Positions 1 through 8,373 are shown, counted from the stretch's first letter. The stretch: 14,563 bases of DNA from Kiritimatiellia bacterium (GCA_007126175.1 SLBU01000042.1:1-14563); one strand, 5' to 3'. Translations and numbers: made by a program. Notes: generated by a model from the sequence alone, not told the origin.

Positions 1-1
1 A

Positions 2-2662
2 TTTGCACTGCTCACATCTCTGGCATTGTTGGGCTATGGTGCTGAGGATATGCAACGCGTGATCTGGGATACGGATCAGGCCTTGGATTGGGAGCAGACC
101 TATCCGGTGGGCACGGGGCGACTGGGCGCAACTGCGGCAGGCGGCTTTCCGCAAGAGCAGATCGTTATGAATGAGGATTCGATCTGGGGCCGCAATCCAG
201 TGAAAATGAATCCATTGGCCCGCGAAGGCATAAGGGAAGTCCGGGAGTTAGCACGTCTGGGAAAATATGCAGAGGCCGAAACCGTCTTTAAGAAAAAAAT
301 TCACTCTGGGTTTTATCCCAGGAGCTACGAGACTTTAGGTACTCTTTTAATACGCCACCTTGATTATCAGCCTGTCGTGAAGTCTGATTTCAAATGGGCC
401 AGAGATGATGGCAATACCGGGTTGGCAGTCGAGAAGGGCACGGAAGTTGCATTTTCGACCAGCTTCACCCTGAGCAAGGCAGAGTTCCAGGCGCTGCGTC
501 ATAATGCGGTGTGGCGTGTAAATGGCATGTATGCCAGGGCATCGGTAAGACTCGAGATCAATGGCAAACATGCGGGAAGTTTGGGACAGCGATCCCAATA
601 TGGGGTCCGTGTAGAAGAGTATCTGAAGGAAGGCGAAAACACCGTCGTCATTCGGTGCGATGCGCGCAGACGTGGAATGAAAATGCAGGAAGGAATGTAC
701 ATTGAGAGCACCAGAGATGTCACCCGCAAACTGAATGTCATGAACGGGGTGACAACAACGACCATTGCCTTTGATGATGGTGTCATCACCCGGACGATGT
801 TTGCCTCCCACCCTCATGACTGCATCGTAATGAAAATCGAAAGCACGCGACCGGGTGGAGTTCATGTGGCTCTTGATATGGCACGAGAAGATCCTGCGGC
901 CCGGGGTGAGCCATTCACGTTGACCAGGGAAAAGGGTGATCTGTTACTGACAGGCTCTGCTGGTGGAGAGGGCGGCACCAAATTTGTTGGCCGCGTAAGG
1001 GTGCTCCCACAAGAGGGCACCACTAATGTAGACGATAAAACGCTTCACGTAAAAGCCCCTGAGTCAGTCGTTATTCTGATCACTGCCGCTACGGATTATA
1101 ATCGTGTTGATCCCGATACAAAATTAACGAATGATCTGGCAGCAGAAGCAAGTGCCATTCTTGATAAAGCCGCAACGGTTTCATGGGAGACGTTGAAGAA
1201 GGCGGCGGTTGATGATATCAGCGCTCTGATGAATCGCTGTGAGCTCGATGTAGGCACAACTCCCGAGGCGATAGCAGCACTTCCCACGCCGGAACGGTTG
1301 AAGCGTTTCAAGGCAGATCAGAATGATCCCGACCTGGTTGAGCTGCTGTTTCAATTCGGGCGGTATCTTCTCGTCGGTTCTTCAAGACCGGGCTCTCTGC
1401 CCGCCAACCTTCAGGGCGTCTGGAACCCGTATATCAATGCGCCATGGGCTAGTGATTTCCACTTTAATATTAATGTCCAGATGAATTACTGGCCGGCGGA
1501 AATCACGAATTTATCAGAATGCCATGAGCCATTTTTGGATTTTGTACAAAGAGTTGCGCCCAGAGGTGCAAAATGGGCTGAGCATATGGGGCATGATGGC
1601 TGGTGTGCCGGGCTTTGCTTTGGTGCGTATATGGGTGCCTACTATGTTGGGGCACAAGCATCATGGGGTGCAAATTGCATGAACGCCCCCTGGGTGTCTT
1701 CACACTTGATTGATCATTATCGGTTTACGGGCGACAAAGAATTTCTCAAAAAGATTCGTCCGACCATCGAAGGCGTTGCACAATTCATACTGTCATGGGT
1801 GGAAAAAGATCCGAAGACGGGCAAATGGATTGCGGGGCCCGGCGCATCACCAGAGAACACGTTCCTGTATACAAATGAAGATGGAGAAACCGTGAAAGGT
1901 GCCATCTCGTTGGGTACCTCCATTGACCAGATGCTCTGCTGGGAGGGCTTGCAGAATTATCTGCTGGTGGCTCGTGAGCTGAATATCAAGAGCGATCTGG
2001 TTGCGAAGAGTGAATCAGTGCTCAAGGATTTGCTTGTTCCACAAATCGGCAAGGATGGTCGTCTGATGGAATGGATGCACGAATTTGGCGAGGCAGAAAA
2101 GGGTCATCGGCATATCAGCCATATGTATGGATTCTTTCCGGGCAACCAAATCAATATACTGGAGCATCCAGACAAAGTGGATGCGATCAAGAAATCGCTT
2201 GCTTTTCGTCTGGCACATGGTGGGGCCGGTACCGGTTGGAGTCGGGCCTGGTTTATCAACATGTGCGCACGGCTTCTGGATGGAGAGGGGGCATTGAAAC
2301 ATGTCAATGAGAAGTTGGGAAGAAGCATGTCGAGCAATCTCTTCGGCCTGCACCCGCCCTTTCAGATTGATGGAAATTTCGGAGCGACTGCAGGCATTGC
2401 CGAGATGCTGATTCAGAGTCATATTCAAGTCAAAGATGAGCAGGTGATTATGATGCTACCGGCACTGCCCAAGGCCTGGAGCAACGGCTCAGCCAGAGGA
2501 CTCAAGGCTAGGGGGGGGCTGACCGTTGAATCGATGAAGTGGGAAAATGGTTCCGTAACGGAGTTGGTTCTGAAAGCGGATCAAGACGTGAAGTTCCAGC
2601 TGCGTATGAATGGTAAGATCGAGCATCTTTCTCTGAGGAAAGGCGAGAGCTACAGGCACTAG
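2..2662 (+). CDS. GH95 alpha-L-fucosidase, secreted, 5' partial
   Basis: Probable glycoside hydrolase family 95 enzyme, which removes alpha-L-fucose (or alpha-L-galactose) from glycans by inversion. The reading frame is open to the left edge: codons from position 2 read FALLTSLALLGYGAED, the end of a signal-peptide core, so the true start lies upstream and the protein is probably exported. Numbering from the TTG at 26, the early motif PVGTGRLGA...NEDSIWGRNP (about 27-58) is the GH95 N-terminal domain signature. NLQGVWNP is followed by FNINVQMNYWPAE, with N481 and N483 matching the catalytic Asn pair. SPEN holds E610, the likely general acid. HRHISHMYGFFPG and FQIDGNFG (D782) follow, and the C-terminal GLKARGGLTVES matches the family's closing strand. 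About residues 115-225 form an extra beta-rich insert not usual for GH95. The residue two before NIN is His, where many members have Thr, which may bear on fucose versus galactose preference. It ends against a converging gene remnant. Confidence 0.9.
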   Translation, partial: FALLTSLALLGYGAEDMQRVIWDTDQALDWEQTYPVGTGRLGATAAGGFPQEQIVMNEDSIWGRNPVKMNPLAREGIREVRELARLGKYAEAETVFKKKIHSGFYPRSYETLGTLLIRHLDYQPVVKSDFKWARDDGNTGLAVEKGTEVAFSTSFTLSKAEFQALRHNAVWRVNGMYARASVRLEINGKHAGSLGQRSQYGVRVEEYLKEGENTVVIRCDARRRGMKMQEGMYIESTRDVTRKLNVMNGVTTTTIAFDDGVITRTMFASHPHDCIVMKIESTRPGGVHVALDMAREDPAARGEPFTLTREKGDLLLTGSAGGEGGTKFVGRVRVLPQEGTTNVDDKTLHVKAPESVVILITAATDYNRVDPDTKLTNDLAAEASAILDKAATVSWETLKKAAVDDISALMNRCELDVGTTPEAIAALPTPERLKRFKADQNDPDLVELLFQFGRYLLVGSSRPGSLPANLQGVWNPYINAPWASDFHFNINVQMNYWPAEITNLSECHEPFLDFVQRVAPRGAKWAEHMGHDGWCAGLCFGAYMGAYYVGAQASWGANCMNAPWVSSHLIDHYRFTGDKEFLKKIRPTIEGVAQFILSWVEKDPKTGKWIAGPGASPENTFLYTNEDGETVKGAISLGTSIDQMLCWEGLQNYLLVARELNIKSDLVAKSESVLKDLLVPQIGKDGRLMEWMHEFGEAEKGHRHISHMYGFFPGNQINILEHPDKVDAIKKSLAFRLAHGGAGTGWSRAWFINMCARLLDGEGALKHVNEKLGRSMSSNLFGLHPPFQIDGNFGATAGIAEMLIQSHIQVKDEQVIMMLPALPKAWSNGSARGLKARGGLTVESMKWENGSVTELVLKADQDVKFQLRMNGKIEHLSLRKGESYRH

Positions 2663-2859
2663 TGGCCCTTCTTGGGATCGACAACGCTATCTTCACTGCC
2701 GTTGATGGCCAGTACCGGCGCATCGGAATAGCCAAACATTTCCAGCACACCGGTGTGTAGACGTCGTCATACCACTGGAGGCCAGAACGAAGGGGTGTCT
2801 CCTTGTACCACAGTACAAGATAAGGCGTATACACTGGTGAAGCTGGCAAAGACCATCAT
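2659..2859 (-). pseudogene. Broken coding segment downstream of the secreted unknown
   Basis: Minus-strand segment that looks coding but is interrupted. The ATG at 2859 overlaps the TGA of the upstream gene (ATGA overlap) and opens a frame that meets an internal TGA after 30 codons. The same frame then continues RRLHTGVLEMFGYSDAPV and further to DSVVDPKKGH, ending in TAG at 2661-2659. A second frame, that of the 808-residue gene read past its stop, is open over TPYLVLWYKETPLRSG and QWYDDVYT. Joining the two frames near the ACAC repeat at about 2752-2756 gives a smooth protein-like string, so a dinucleotide slip in an ancestral C-terminus is the simplest reading. I do not recognise the family; the stretch PVLAINGSEDSVVD faintly resembles the acid-residue loop of alpha/beta hydrolases. 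It could also be a sequencing error, or non-coding. Confidence 0.4.
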
Positions 2860-5282
2860 TTTAGCACCCACCTAGAGCTTGGCATACCGTCCAAGCAAAG
2901 ATTATAAGTGCGCGTATAGGTTCTTCGCTCAATATCGTACTCTGTCTGCCAAAAATCATTTCCGACTGGGGACGACTGATCAAGGGCAATTTCTTCCCCC
3001 TCAATCACCTGATACAAAACAAGTTCTTTCTCTGTGCGCAGCCCGGTAAGGCGCAGGGGCACGTAACCGACACCCCCTTCTATATCAATCGTTACTTCAG
3101 GGCTGTTCACGTCGATCATGATGGGGTAGCGATTAATGAGTTGTCCGCCTTTAACATCCACCTTCAGGTCATTACCCAAAGCTTCTCGGTAGGTGGTTTT
3201 CCATGATCTGGGATTTTCTTCGAGATGTTTCCGGAAGAACGTGTTGGGTCCATAATAATCATCTGCTTCACGAGGCAGCATAATCCACTCAATTTGTAAG
3301 TGGACGCTATCACCTGCAGTAAAGGTTTTCACCTCTTCAGGGGGCACGAGATACGCTTCCAGACTGTTAAGTCCCTCCCGTGATCTTGCAACGGGAAAGG
3401 AAAAGGTGGGCGTATTGTATTTCTTTTTGCCGATCCTATAGTCAACTGACCTGACGATAAGTGCGCTATATCCCACGGGACGCGCAGGCCTTTTCCGATG
3501 GTTTTCCGGCCCGGTTACCCACCATGGCCCCTCTTCCCGCAGGTTGACATTCTCAATAAAGAGATCATTCACATCAAGAAGTGCTTCAGGAAGCGTATGT
3601 TCCTTGATTAACCCATTTTTCGCACCATAAGCAATTTTAGGAACGACTAATCCGCCTTTCGTCATCATAAAAAACGAGCTATTCTGTGCTGATATATTTT
3701 TGAGAAACTCATAGCGTATATCAAACCATACACGTGAGTAATCATCGGTACGAAAAATACTGGTACGACTATGTAATGTAACAGCGCGGTCTTCGCCATA
3801 ATACCCCTTGAACTCGATATCCGTGAAACACGGCCCCGATGCATGTATTCGTGTTTTCATGGTTCCATAATATACCTTCTGGCCATTGGTATCATATATT
3901 CTCAGCCAGTCGCCTCCCCAGCCCGCATCGGTCCACCTTCCCAGTTCGCCATTTTTTCCCTCACGAAGAAATAATGCACGTACATCCGCTATACTCTGCT
4001 CGCATAATCCGTGATCCCCATCGAGAGTCATAATTTCGCCAGGGCCTCCAAGCGTCATCTGGAACCATCTGGTGTTCCCGCCCCATTCGACGGCGTCCTG
4101 ATTGATGCTTGCAGAGGGTGCTGTCCCGTAAAAGAGATATGAGATGCGAAATAAATATTCCGTTATCCCTGGCTTTACCGGAATTAACATATAGGGTCTG
4201 TAGTACTCTAGCTTGCCGTCGTAAAACTTTGCGCCTTGGACCTCAATTCCCGTAGGTGTCCCGTCGGGGTAGCAGAGTATCCCCACCAATCCCGTTCCCT
4301 GTAAAGGAGAGGTCATGCGCAGGTGAAAGGGAACTTCTTTAATCTCTGAAGATGCATTGTGCAACGTGATGATGAAATCATCATAATGAGCAGATCTTTT
4401 GAATGCGTCTGTATCTCGATTCAATTTCGGTATATCTGCAGTATAGGCATTTACCGCGGGATCAAACGCTACGGGAAATTCTCTTCCTTCTCGTAATTTC
4501 AATTTGATATCGAGCGCCTGAGACTGAGGTGATGTTGAATCGATCGCGCAGTTGAGCGTAAATGTCTTCGTTTCACCGCATTCCCAAAGACCGTTGATTT
4601 TAACTTTATTGACGTACGAGACATCTCCATTTTTTAATGTCATTGAGAGCGTTGCGTTATTCCAGCCCGGCTGTGCATCCATGAGTTTCGGAGTAAGGTC
4701 TACCGTAAATGTAAGTGATTTGGGCCATGCGCGGATATCAAGATTTGCAATGCATGGTAGTCGTTCGCCCTTTTCGTCATAAAAAAAGATATCCTGGACG
4801 GCGTAATGCTGGTGAAATACACCATTATCTTCTGTTCGAACGGTGCTGAGATCTCGCGTTCTCCCCGCCAGGCAGTCTTTCATCCTGTATTTCATTCCGC
4901 CGTGTTCCAGTTCAATAATGAGTTCTGCCGGTGGAAGTGATTCAATTCGATCCGAGATACCATTCATGCTACTCGACACTGAAGCGTCATCGTTAAGAAG
5001 TCCAAATCGTGGCGTATCCAGTGACGCTATATCAAAAAGGATGCCGTAATACCCGGTTTCGTAACAAAGAACATCCTTAGTGTTGCTATTCTTATCTTTT
5101 CGCCACCCATTAAGCCAGTACCCGAAGGTATAATTCCGTATCATTTGAGAGGAGTATTCTTCCTCAGACCAGTTAAATGCTTGATTCGCCTCTTCTGCCC
5201 TAAGAAGGGTTGGGCAAAGCAGGGCGAGTGCTAACACACACGAGATATATGGTATCGGCATAGGGTAATCCTTACTTTTCAT
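2856..5282 (-). CDS. Large secreted protein of unknown function
   Basis: 808 residues, not assigned to a family. The N-terminus has two lysines, a hydrophobic core (ISCVLALALLCPTLL) and a likely cleavage at LRA/EE, so it is exported by Sec. The rest is rich in beta-prone, aromatic stretches with no transmembrane segment and no obvious catalytic motif. Residues about 120-200 (KDCLAGRTRDLSTVRTEDNG, then FFYDEKGERLPCIANLDIRAWP) resemble a beta-sandwich; the centre (about 380-560) has many Trp, Tyr and Gly residues, and the last 100 residues look like an Ig-like module. The start at 5282 gives a charged n-region but a weak ribosome site. An alternative Met at 5261 has AAGGAT upstream but would leave a signal peptide without positive charge. 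Convergence with a secreted fucosidase suggests a carbohydrate-related role, but that is context only. Base composition is visibly more AT-rich than the genes to the right. Confidence 0.75.
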   Translation of the reverse strand: MKSKDYPMPIPYISCVLALALLCPTLLRAEEANQAFNWSEEEYSSQMIRNYTFGYWLNGWRKDKNSNTKDVLCYETGYYGILFDIASLDTPRFGLLNDDASVSSSMNGISDRIESLPPAELIIELEHGGMKYRMKDCLAGRTRDLSTVRTEDNGVFHQHYAVQDIFFYDEKGERLPCIANLDIRAWPKSLTFTVDLTPKLMDAQPGWNNATLSMTLKNGDVSYVNKVKINGLWECGETKTFTLNCAIDSTSPQSQALDIKLKLREGREFPVAFDPAVNAYTADIPKLNRDTDAFKRSAHYDDFIITLHNASSEIKEVPFHLRMTSPLQGTGLVGILCYPDGTPTGIEVQGAKFYDGKLEYYRPYMLIPVKPGITEYLFRISYLFYGTAPSASINQDAVEWGGNTRWFQMTLGGPGEIMTLDGDHGLCEQSIADVRALFLREGKNGELGRWTDAGWGGDWLRIYDTNGQKVYYGTMKTRIHASGPCFTDIEFKGYYGEDRAVTLHSRTSIFRTDDYSRVWFDIRYEFLKNISAQNSSFFMMTKGGLVVPKIAYGAKNGLIKEHTLPEALLDVNDLFIENVNLREEGPWWVTGPENHRKRPARPVGYSALIVRSVDYRIGKKKYNTPTFSFPVARSREGLNSLEAYLVPPEEVKTFTAGDSVHLQIEWIMLPREADDYYGPNTFFRKHLEENPRSWKTTYREALGNDLKVDVKGGQLINRYPIMIDVNSPEVTIDIEGGVGYVPLRLTGLRTEKELVLYQVIEGEEIALDQSSPVGNDFWQTEYDIERRTYTRTYNLCLDGMPSSRWVLK

Positions 5283-5314
5283 CTTTATTGATTAAGAAAT
5301 CGCTTTTTGAGGCG

Positions 5315-5576
5315 TCACGGGCACCCGCCCGCTGGTAGCCGGTCTGAAATAGCGCATTCATGCAGAGAAAGGTAGCAAACGCAGCCGGAGGCGGCAAGTC
5401 CGGAGTAGACCGGTTCGGTATCGTAGTCAGGGAATGGGTCATCGAAGCAGGATTCGATGCCCCATTCGGCGGGTGGCGGAGGCGCCCTTGTCCACCAGAA
5501 ACGTGATGAGCCGCGCCCGGAACAACGCCTCCAGCGGCTTGAGGCTTACATTGGGCATAACGTTGAATAGATACAA
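5315..5576 (-). pseudogene. Probable IS91-like transposase remnant, frameshifted
   Basis: Two minus-strand pieces in different frames within an otherwise gene-free gap. The first (from about 5576, ATG at 5558, stop at 5439) reads SLYLFNVMPNVSLKPLEALF then RARLITFLVDKG. This resembles the segment of Y2/IS91-type transposases where a PLEELFRxRVxxFLxxKG helix precedes the WRHSGF motif. Directly after DKG the frame must shift by one base to continue as PPPPAEWGIESCFDDPFPDYD then TEPVYSGL, which resembles the Pro- and Asp-rich C-terminal tail of such transposases. The central catalytic part is absent, so this would be an internally deleted, frameshifted relic. The similarity is from memory of family style and was not searched. 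A 108-codon open frame over the same bases has low-complexity, unlikely composition and is not proposed as a gene. Confidence 0.4.
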
Positions 5577-5606
5577 GCTGTACATTCGGCGATAACATTA
5601 TAAAAT

Positions 5607-5618
5607 GCGGACGTCCGC
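5607..5618. repeat. 12-bp perfect palindrome GCGGACGTCCGC
   Basis: GCGGAC/GTCCGC is a perfect palindrome with no spacer, 71 bases before the antiporter start, embedded in AT-rich sequence (TATAAAAT just before it). It could be an operator for the antiporter gene or part of a mobile-element end next to the transposase relic. Neither role can be decided here. Confidence 0.35.
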
Positions 5619-5689
5619 CGGAAACTTGTTTTCATTAAGTAAGATTTCATCGTAACCAGCATCACTAGGATGACCAACAGGAGTTTCGC

Positions 5690-8218
5690 ATGCCGAGCAT
5701 ATCGCTACCGTTAGCCGCATTCATGGAAATGCCCACGTTGCCATTAACCGAACCGGTCTTGATCATTGCGGCCGTACTGCTGCTCGTGCTGGTGCTACCG
5801 CTGCTCGGGCGCGCCATCCGCACCCCGGACATCATTCTTCTGATCCTGGCCGGGATGCTCTTTGGACCCAATGGTCTTAACCTACTCGAACACGGACAAG
5901 CCATCGAGGTCTGGGGCACCGTCGGACTACTATACATCATGTTTCTCGCCGGCATTGAAGTCAATGTCACCGACTTTATGCGCAATCGCAATCGCAGTGC
6001 CATCCTCGGCGGATTGAGTTTTCTGATTCCGCAGGTGGCTGGCACCCTGGGTGCGGTCTGGCTGCTCGGCTTCGACTGGACCAAAGCCATTCTGCTGGCC
6101 AGTATGCTCGCATCCTTTACCCTGCTCACCTATCCCCAGATCAGCCGCCTTGGCCTCGCCCGCCGCGAGTCCGTCTCCGTTAGCGTCGGGGGCGTCCTGA
6201 TCACCGACACCCTCGCCCTGCTCGTGCTGGCCGTGATCGTCGAACTGCATGGACAGGATTATTTTTCCTGGTTCTTTATACTCCGGCTGGCCGCGGCATT
6301 CAGCGCCTTTCTGGCCTTGATGTTCTGGGGCGTACCGCGAATCGGCCATTGGTTCTTTCATAACGTCGCACGCGACGGTGGCGCCCAGTTCCTCTTTGTC
6401 CTCGTGGTAGCCTTCTTTGCCGGTGCCCTTTCCGGCCTCGCCGGCGTCGAACCCATTATCGGCGCCTTTCTTGCAGGGGTCACGCTCAACCGCCTCGTCC
6501 CCCCCCAGAGTGCCCTGATGAACCGCATCGAATTCATCGGCCAGAACCTCTTCATCCCCTTCTTCCTGATCTCCGTCGGCATGATCGTCGATCCGCGTGT
6601 CTTCATTGGCGACGCCACCACCTGGTTCGTCGGCGGGTATATGGTCATCGCCGTTTTCGTCACCAAGTTGATCGCGTCCAAGTTGGCCCAGGTCTGGCTC
6701 GGCTACACCCGCGATGAAGGCTGGATGATCTTTGGCCTGACCGTGACCCAGGCCGCCGCCACCTTGGCCGCCGTCATGGTTGGCTTCAACCTCGGTATTT
6801 TCGACGAAGCGGTACTCAATGGCACCCTGATGATGATTCTCGCCACCTGCATGGCAAGTCCTTGGATCACGGACTTCTTCGGCCGGCGCGTGGCCCTACA
6901 GACCCCGGTGGCCAAAACCATGAATCAGGAGTCAGGGCGGATTCTGGTGCCTGTCGACAACCCCGAATCGGCAGAGCAAATCATACAACTCGCGCTGCTG
7001 CTGCGCACCCCGCATAGCACCGAGCCTCTCTGCCCCCTGCGTGTTGTCATGAATACCGAACAGACGGCGTCTGACATTGCGCACAATGAAAAGATGATGA
7101 TGGGAGTCATTGCGCAAGCCAGCGCCGCCGACACCCCGGTACTGCCTTCGGTCCGGGTAGCCGCAGGCGTTGCCGAAGGGATCCAGCGCGCCGCGGTTGA
7201 ATTGCGCACCTCTACCGTCCTGCTCGGCTGGCCACGCAACAGTGCCATCGGGGCCGCATTGCTCGGCGGCATTTTAAGTGATGTGCTACAGACGTGCCGC
7301 GCACGCATTGCCGTCTGCCACATCGCCGCCCCCCCCAATACGCTCAATCGTATTTGGGTTGCCATTCCACCCAACGCCGAGCGCGAACCCGGCTTCCGTG
7401 AAACCCTCCTGCTGATCTGGCGCCTGGCTCTGCAGACCGATGCCAAACTCGTGATTCTTACCCCCAACAGCAGCCAAACCCGCATCCGCGAGATTGCCCA
7501 GCAACTCAAGCCAGCGCTCACACCGCAGTGGCCCAGCGTGCGGGGCTGGAACGACGCCTGCCGCCAACTCCTCGCGTGCGGCGATGAAACCTCCTGTATG
7601 CGCATCGTCATTACCGCCCGCGAAGGAGGCGTCTCCTGGCACCCGGGCATGAACCGCTTACCGCGCCTCCTGTTGACCACCCGCAAAAGTGCCAGCACCC
7701 TGATGCTCCACCCCCCCCTGCATCGTGCCTCCGATGAAACGATGCCAGGCCCCGCCCAGCGACTGCTCGATATTGTCGACATTGGAGGCGTCCACCTCGC
7801 TCCACAAGACACCACCTTCGAAACGGCATTGCAGACTATCCTCGCAAACCGTATGCCAGAAAACGACTCCCGTACATCTCTCGAACTGCTCCTGCACGCT
7901 GCGCAGGACTTTCCCATTGCCCTCGCACCCAACGTGGTACTCATTCATGCCCATACCCATTGCCTCCAAACCCCGCAGATCTCCCTCCTCCGAACCCAGC
8001 ACCCCATCCCATTCTCCGAAATCGAAGCCGATCTCGTCTTCCTTCTTCTCGGCCCCGTTGGCGGCCCCCCCGATCAACACCTACAGATCCTCTCCGGACT
8101 CGCCCGCCTCATGCACGACCCCGCGCCGCTCCAAAACATGCGCAACGCGCCCGATGAATCCGAACTCGCCCAAATCCTGCAGACAACCCTCGCCGCACTC
8201 GAAATGCGCCAACGCTAA
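5690..8218 (+). CDS. CPA2 cation/proton antiporter with USP-like and PTS EIIA-like C-terminus
   Basis: 842-residue inner-membrane protein. Residues about 15-405 form a Na+/H+ exchanger-type (CPA2/KefB-like) domain with roughly 12 hydrophobic helices; GGVLITDTLALL carries the Asp of the ion-binding helix, and NLFIPFFLISVGMIVD is a typical late-helix signature. Residues about 415-548 are universal-stress-protein-like (ILVPVDN at the start, VRVAAGVAEGI, then LLGWPRNSAIGAALLGGILS). About 553-670 look like a second, degenerate USP-type fold. Residues about 682-842 fit a PTS EIIA type-2 (fructose/nitrogen-regulatory) domain: LELLLHAAQDFPIAL, then NVVLIHAHTH with H753 aligned to the phosphorylatable His of GIAIPHA, then FLLLGPVGG and HLQILSGLARLM. 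The start has AGGAG at 5679-5683, six bases from the ATG. It probably exports Na+ or K+ in exchange for protons under soluble-domain control. The coding strand is strikingly C-rich with several C7-C8 runs. No terminator was seen after it. Confidence 0.88.
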   Translation: MPSISLPLAAFMEMPTLPLTEPVLIIAAVLLLVLVLPLLGRAIRTPDIILLILAGMLFGPNGLNLLEHGQAIEVWGTVGLLYIMFLAGIEVNVTDFMRNRNRSAILGGLSFLIPQVAGTLGAVWLLGFDWTKAILLASMLASFTLLTYPQISRLGLARRESVSVSVGGVLITDTLALLVLAVIVELHGQDYFSWFFILRLAAAFSAFLALMFWGVPRIGHWFFHNVARDGGAQFLFVLVVAFFAGALSGLAGVEPIIGAFLAGVTLNRLVPPQSALMNRIEFIGQNLFIPFFLISVGMIVDPRVFIGDATTWFVGGYMVIAVFVTKLIASKLAQVWLGYTRDEGWMIFGLTVTQAAATLAAVMVGFNLGIFDEAVLNGTLMMILATCMASPWITDFFGRRVALQTPVAKTMNQESGRILVPVDNPESAEQIIQLALLLRTPHSTEPLCPLRVVMNTEQTASDIAHNEKMMMGVIAQASAADTPVLPSVRVAAGVAEGIQRAAVELRTSTVLLGWPRNSAIGAALLGGILSDVLQTCRARIAVCHIAAPPNTLNRIWVAIPPNAEREPGFRETLLLIWRLALQTDAKLVILTPNSSQTRIREIAQQLKPALTPQWPSVRGWNDACRQLLACGDETSCMRIVITAREGGVSWHPGMNRLPRLLLTTRKSASTLMLHPPLHRASDETMPGPAQRLLDIVDIGGVHLAPQDTTFETALQTILANRMPENDSRTSLELLLHAAQDFPIALAPNVVLIHAHTHCLQTPQISLLRTQHPIPFSEIEADLVFLLLGPVGGPPDQHLQILSGLARLMHDPAPLQNMRNAPDESELAQILQTTLAALEMRQR

Positions 8219-8338
8219 CCCGTAACTTCACTATGTGCATATTATTCCTTGGCCCCAAAAGCATTCTTTCCTTGCAAATCTCTCCCCCATCTGGTTTTTA
8301 GAAGTGCCTATGGTCGTAATCGTTTCAGAAAGCTCGTG

Positions 8339-8373
8339 GCAAACCAGCCCGGGCGCGCGGTGCGCCAGTTTGC
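8339..8373 (+). promoter_or_regulatory. Hairpin abutting the ribosome site of the acyl-CoA dehydrogenase gene
   Basis: The leader can fold with GCAAAC (8339-8344) pairing GTTTGC (8368-8373), and GGCGC (8352-8356) pairing GCGCC (8362-8366) inside it, with an asymmetric internal loop. The Shine-Dalgarno AAGGAGG begins at 8374, directly after the stem. The structure could modulate translation or be a leader remnant. The rest of the 167-base gap (8219-8385) shows nothing else I can name. Confidence 0.35.

Noticed and set aside
2511..2518. G8 run in the fucosidase gene as a frameshift
   Set aside because: The frame stays correct: the codons give ARGGLTVES, which matches the GH95 C-terminal pattern.
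5272..5598. 108-codon minus-strand open frame as a gene
   Set aside because: Its translation has no motif and an unnatural composition. The two neighbouring frames give transposase-like strings instead, so the region is better read as a relic.
6925..7944. 339-codon minus-strand open frame inside the antiporter region
   Set aside because: Ser/Arg/Met-rich, no motif, antisense to a strongly supported gene.
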